Source: Candidatus Shapirobacteria bacterium
GTDB lineage: Bacteria; Patescibacteriota; Microgenomatia; UBA12405; JAUWLS01
Direction: 5' to 3'
Length of the DNA: 8,115 bases
NCBI GenBank assembly: GCA_030667285.1
Contig: DAOUWE010000021.1
Location: forward strand, 1-8,115
The notes beneath the pieces were generated by a model, which was given only the letters and a program-made list of their open reading frames with translations, made no database searches and had not been told where the DNA came from. The translations under genes were made by a program, and so were the position numbers. Below are positions 5,601-8,115 of the stretch, piece after piece (within the stretch, counting starts at the first letter, position 1; each line of letters starts with the position of its first letter).

Positions 5601-6548
5601 ATGCTCATCCTGGCCAAGATCCTTGCCATCCTTCTCTTCTCTTACGTTCTTACTCTTATCACTCAGCGCATTATTCGCTCTCTCACTTACCTCTCCAAGC
5701 TCACCAAGCTAGGCCAGTACGCCACCACCGCCCTTATTATGGCCCTAGCCACTTCCCTTCCTGAAATTAGCGTCGCTATAAGCTCTGCCTCTCAGGGCCT
5801 CTCTGAACTCGCTTTGGGCGATGCTTTAGGTAGCAACATTGTCAATTTATCTTTGGTCATGGGTATCAGTGCTATTGTTGGTAAATCATTACATTTCAAC
5901 CAAGACAAGGAAAACAAAAAAGCCTTTCTTCCTCTTCTCTACACTATTCTTCCTTTGATTTTCATTCTCGACCAAAGAATCGGCCGTACTGAAGGCTTTG
6001 TTCTTATCACTGCCTATCTCCTTTACGTCTCATCTCTGATCAAAAAGAAACCACATGCTCTCCTGAAAAAAATAACCAAAGGGGACACTGAAACTAAAGC
6101 CCTCAAAAAAGCCTTCAAAACCACCCGCGAATTGGCTGTCTTTCTCCTTTTTCTCGTCGTTGCTTCTCAGGCTGTAGTTTGGATTAGTAAAAGCCTGGCT
6201 GAAGATCTAGGCTTACCCATTCTTTTTGTCGGCTTCTTCATTATCGCCATCGGCACTTCATTGCCAGAATTAGTCTTTGGGATTAAAGCCGTTCGTCAAA
6301 GAAAAATCACCATGGTTCTTGGAAACATCATCGGTTCTTGTATTACCAATGCCACTCTCGTCATCGGAATAGCTTCTCTCATTCACCCCATCACTCTTGA
6401 TCACTCAATCACTCTCCCTATTATTGAATATCTCTTTGTCGCCGGCCTCTTTGCCTTCTTTACTTTCACCAAGCACAGATTAGATCGCTGGGAAGGCACA
6501 ATTCTTGTCGGACTTTTTCTGTACTACACTGTCCTTGAATTATTTTAG
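5601..6548 (+). CDS. Na+/Ca2+ antiporter of the CaCA family (YrbG-like)
   Basis: A 315-residue membrane protein built from two inverted repeats of about five helices each, expected to exchange Ca2+ for Na+ or H+ across the cytoplasmic membrane. The first alpha repeat shows ATSLPE (50-55) and GDALGSNIVN (73-82); the second shows GTSLPE (218-223) and GNIIGSCITN (241-250). The two Glu residues (55, 223) are the expected cation ligands. A hydrophilic basic loop (about 147-175) separates the halves. Deviations are Ala50 for the usual Gly and Cys247 for the usual Asn in the second GSN motif. It starts 24 nt after the Mur ligase with no Shine-Dalgarno, probably the last gene of the operon. Its last 83 nt are overlapped by the opposite-strand secreted protein gene. 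Family is certain; the transported ion is inferred. Confidence 0.93.
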   Translation: MLILAKILAILLFSYVLTLITQRIIRSLTYLSKLTKLGQYATTALIMALATSLPEISVAISSASQGLSELALGDALGSNIVNLSLVMGISAIVGKSLHFNQDKENKKAFLPLLYTILPLIFILDQRIGRTEGFVLITAYLLYVSSLIKKKPHALLKKITKGDTETKALKKAFKTTRELAVFLLFLVVASQAVVWISKSLAEDLGLPILFVGFFIIAIGTSLPELVFGIKAVRQRKITMVLGNIIGSCITNATLVIGIASLIHPITLDHSITLPIIEYLFVAGLFAFFTFTKHRLDRWEGTILVGLFLYYTVLELF

Positions 6549-7224
6549 AAGAAATCGGTCTGGCAGGAACCGGCCACAATTTCTTGGCCCACGCTGGTCT
6601 TCCAGGCAAAATAAACTGCCAATACTCTCTTTCTGTTATGCCTCCGGCCTCATCCTCTACTGACACTTTCACTCGATATACACCAACCTTCAAGGATCGA
6701 CCGGTTATGTAACAAGATAAATAACCATTTTGAAAACAACAATTAGCTACCTCTAAGCCGGGAGCCAAACCGGAAACTTTAATTTTCATATAGTCTCCAT
6801 CTGCATCCATGGCTAGCACTCTGGTTTGATACCAGCTTCCAACTCTCCCTACAGCCAGTTTTTTAGTAATAATTCTCGGAAGTACATTGGGCGACGGCGG
6901 AGTCACAGTCGGAGTCACAGTCGGAGTCACAGTCGGAACAACGACAATCGGACCGGTTATTGGACCAGTGACCGGTTCTGTAATAGGCACAGTAATTGGT
7001 AAAGTAATCGGTAAAGTTAAAGGAACCGTGATTGCTGACAAACCAACCACTTTATCCAATCTCTCTATAACCTTCTTGTAAATCTCATTTTTGGGAACCG
7101 ATTCTTTTACTTTAAGTACCGGTGCTGTAATTGGCAACGTTAATGGGCCAGAAACAGCCTGGACAACCGGCGACAAGGCCAGCGCCCCAACTACTAAAAC
7201 AGTTTTTACTTTTGCTAAAATCAT
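6466..7224 (-). CDS. Secreted protein with Thr/Pro repeat linker and a cadherin/Ig-like (He_PIG-type) domain
   Basis: I do not recognise a specific gene; the architecture is that of an exported surface protein. From ATG 7224 the product has 252 residues. Residues 1-23 are a signal peptide (MILAKVKTVLVVGALALS with cleavage after VQA). A short charged helix-like segment (NEIYKKVIERLDKVVGLS) follows, then a linker at about 68-111 of (I/V/T)-T-x-P units. The domain at about 127-206 fits the putative-Ig/cadherin-like fold: VGSWYQTRVLAMDADGDYMKIKVSGLAPGLE, a YITGRSLKVGVYRVKVSVEDEAGG end and a closing WQFIL. It has Cys162, 163 and 171, with three more Cys in a basic tail. No C-terminal membrane anchor or sorting motif is seen. 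Earlier starts at 7251 (ATG, with AGG close upstream) and 7260 (GTG) are possible but overlap the divergent gene. The last 83 nt lie opposite the antiporter. Confidence 0.8.
   Translation of the reverse strand: MILAKVKTVLVVGALALSPVVQAVSGPLTLPITAPVLKVKESVPKNEIYKKVIERLDKVVGLSAITVPLTLPITLPITVPITEPVTGPITGPIVVVPTVTPTVTPTVTPPSPNVLPRIITKKLAVGRVGSWYQTRVLAMDADGDYMKIKVSGLAPGLEVANCCFQNGYLSCYITGRSLKVGVYRVKVSVEDEAGGITEREYWQFILPGRPAWAKKLWPVPARPISSKIIQGQCSTEKVRQELCLPSDLICAW
6549..6585. other. Imperfect inverted repeat directly after the antiporter stop
   Basis: AAGAAAT (6549-6555) pairs exactly with ATTTCTT (6579-6585). Inside, CGGT (6556-6559) can pair with ACCG (6569-6572), or TGGC (6561-6564) with GCCA (6573-6576). 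It begins on the base after the antiporter stop, where a terminator would be expected, but lacks a T-run and lies within the coding sequence of the opposite gene. It is a weak candidate for a convergent terminator. Confidence 0.35.
6901..6936. repeat. Perfect 12-bp tandem repeat, three copies
   Basis: AGTCACAGTCGG occurs three times head to tail without a mismatch. Read on the minus strand each unit encodes Pro-Thr-Val-Thr, giving the (TVTP)3 end of the linker in the secreted protein. Its exactness suggests recent slippage-type expansion. Confidence 0.95.
6937..7023. repeat. Degenerate 12-bp repeat encoding (I/V/L)-T-x-P units
   Basis: This stretch, next to the perfect repeat, is built of diverged 12-base units of the type GTAATCGGTAAA. 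On the minus strand they encode LTLP, ITLP, ITVP, ITEP, VTGP, ITGP and a broken IVVVP unit. Codons differ between units while the peptide pattern holds, so this looks older than the perfect block beside it. Confidence 0.8.
7213..7221 (+). promoter_or_regulatory. Possible extended -10 element for the O-antigen-ligase-like gene
   Basis: TGCTAAAAT fits an extended -10 (TGn plus TAAAAT, 5 of 6 to TATAAT). No good -35 is seen at 16-18 bases upstream. Transcription would begin near 7228, right at the GTG start, giving a leaderless or nearly leaderless mRNA. In AT-rich DNA such matches are common. Confidence 0.3.
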
Positions 7225-7228
7225 ATTA

Positions 7229-8115
7229 GTGAACAAATCCCTATTACCCATATACCTCACTCTATTTCTTGCTCCTTTGGCTTTTTCTCCTTACACCTTC
7301 AATACTTATGAAATTCCAAAAGCCATTCTTATTAACACCTCTATATTTTGGACTATAGGATTATTATTATTGCGGATTTTATCAAAAAAAACTAACCAAG
7401 TCAAGTATAATTCACTCTTAATCATCACCATCATATACTTTACTATAAGATTAATAACATCTCTACTTGGCTACAATCCAAACCGCAGTATTTTTGGTCA
7501 CTATTTTCGTCAAAATGGGCTCTTGAATTATTTCAGCTTCCTTTTGCTTCTGTTCTGGTTTACTCAAATTAAAATCACAAAGAAAACCATAAAAGCCATC
7601 ACTGCAACTCTTCTTCTTGGAAACTTTTTACCAGCTCTTTATGCTATCTACCAAAAAGTCTCCATACAGTTCGGCACCCCTCCCGACCTCACCTACAATC
7701 AGCGCCCCATATCCACCTTCAGTAATCCCAATTTTCTTGCCGGATACCTTACTCTCACTCTCCCCTATATCCTCTGTCTGCCTCGAAAAAAAAAGTTTCA
7801 AAAAATATTCTTTTACTTTTTCCTCGCTGTTAATATCATCGCCATTCTGGCCACCGAATCCCGTGCCGCCCTTCTAGGTCTTTCTGTTCAAATAATTCTT
7901 TATCTCTTTCTTACGTACAAATTAAACAAAAAAGGCATTATCTCTATTTTTCTTCTCTCTGTCTCCAGCTTGATTCTCATCAGCCACATAAGGCCTTCTT
8001 CTGTTTTTGACAATCGTTATGTCATCTGGGAAAAAGGCCTCACTGCCTTTTCTCAAAGACCATTTCTTGGCTGGGGAGCAAACAATTTTGACATCGCCTT
8101 CCAATCCGTTCTTGA
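7229..8115 (+). CDS. O-antigen ligase family (Wzy/WaaL-like) membrane protein, N-terminal 295 residues
   Basis: A polytopic membrane protein of the family that polymerises or ligates surface glycans from lipid carriers at the outer face of the membrane. The frame is open from GTG 7229 to the right edge, so the C-terminus is missing. At least seven hydrophobic helices are visible (for example about 5-22, 36-50, 62-80, 100-112, 125-142, 168-185 and 195-228). Family hallmarks are RPISTFSNPNFLAGYL (159-174), ATESRAALLGL (208-218) and the segment 263-287 with RYVIWEKGLTAF and QRPFLGWGANNF. The large loop carrying the catalytic region begins here and continues beyond the window. GTG is chosen because no ATG lies near in frame and the protein begins with a fitting membrane segment. 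It starts head-to-head with the secreted protein gene. Exact glycan substrate is unknown; in this type of cell it could also glycosylate proteins. Confidence 0.88.
   Translation, partial: MNKSLLPIYLTLFLAPLAFSPYTFNTYEIPKAILINTSIFWTIGLLLLRILSKKTNQVKYNSLLIITIIYFTIRLITSLLGYNPNRSIFGHYFRQNGLLNYFSFLLLLFWFTQIKITKKTIKAITATLLLGNFLPALYAIYQKVSIQFGTPPDLTYNQRPISTFSNPNFLAGYLTLTLPYILCLPRKKKFQKIFFYFFLAVNIIAILATESRAALLGLSVQIILYLFLTYKLNKKGIISIFLLSVSSLILISHIRPSSVFDNRYVIWEKGLTAFSQRPFLGWGANNFDIAFQSVL

Noticed and set aside
6901..6936. CRISPR-like or regulatory repeat array
   Set aside because: The units are contiguous without spacers, 12 bp long and in frame with the protein-coding repeat.
6887..7081. Plus-strand frame with GVTVGVTVG repeats
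   Set aside because: It is the antisense reading of the Thr/Pro repeat of the secreted protein, which has a signal peptide and a recognisable domain in its own frame.
7617..8104. Other open frames within the O-antigen-ligase-like gene (both strands)
   Set aside because: The ligase frame carries family motifs throughout; the alternative frames have none.

Overview
The window looks like a chromosomal piece of a small-genome, probably anaerobic, host-associated or fermentative bacterium of the Patescibacteria/CPR type, most likely near Microgenomates. This rests on several things together: a class III (oxygen-sensitive) ribonucleotide reductase under NrdR; A-rich, lysine-heavy ribosomal and transcription genes; a shortened ribosomal protein L1; a Mur ligase with no N-terminal substrate domain; a secreted protein with an (I/V/T)-T-x-P linker; and almost no Shine-Dalgarno sequences. 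The lineage is an inference from gene style, not a phylogenetic result.

Left part (1-2060, minus strand): a two-gene nrdR-nrdD unit. nrdR encodes the zinc-ribbon/ATP-cone repressor. nrdD encodes the anaerobic ribonucleoside-triphosphate reductase and runs off the left edge, so its glycyl-radical end is not visible. A perfect TTGACA -35, a weaker -10 and a palindrome close to the NrdR-box consensus lie upstream of nrdR, which suggests autoregulated deoxynucleotide synthesis.

Middle part (2191-6548, plus strand): a tight run secE-nusG-rplK-rplA, then a MurF-like Mur ligase and a CaCA-family Na+/Ca2+ antiporter. Gaps are -1, 2, 6, 19 and 24 nt, so this is probably one transcription unit. The usual rplJ-rplL-rpoB-rpoC continuation is absent and envelope/transport genes take its place. 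The Mur ligase frame is cut by one in-frame TAA, with an ATG in the same frame nine bases later. NusG and L1 both carry lysine-rich N-terminal extensions.

Right part (6466-8115): on the minus strand, a secreted protein with signal peptide, Thr/Pro repeat linker and one cadherin/Ig-like domain. Its C-terminal end overlaps the antiporter tail-to-tail. On the plus strand, an O-antigen-ligase-family membrane protein starts head-to-head with it, almost without a gap, and runs off the right edge.

The plus strand is C-rich relative to G across all sampled genes whatever their orientation. This points to replication-strand bias, with the ribosomal operon apparently read from the lagging strand. I see no rRNA, tRNA, CRISPR array, insertion sequence or phage gene. 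No defence or other wholly new system is evident; the points most worth checking are the split Mur ligase, the divergent start-to-start arrangement near 7226, the NrdR operator and the compact L1.
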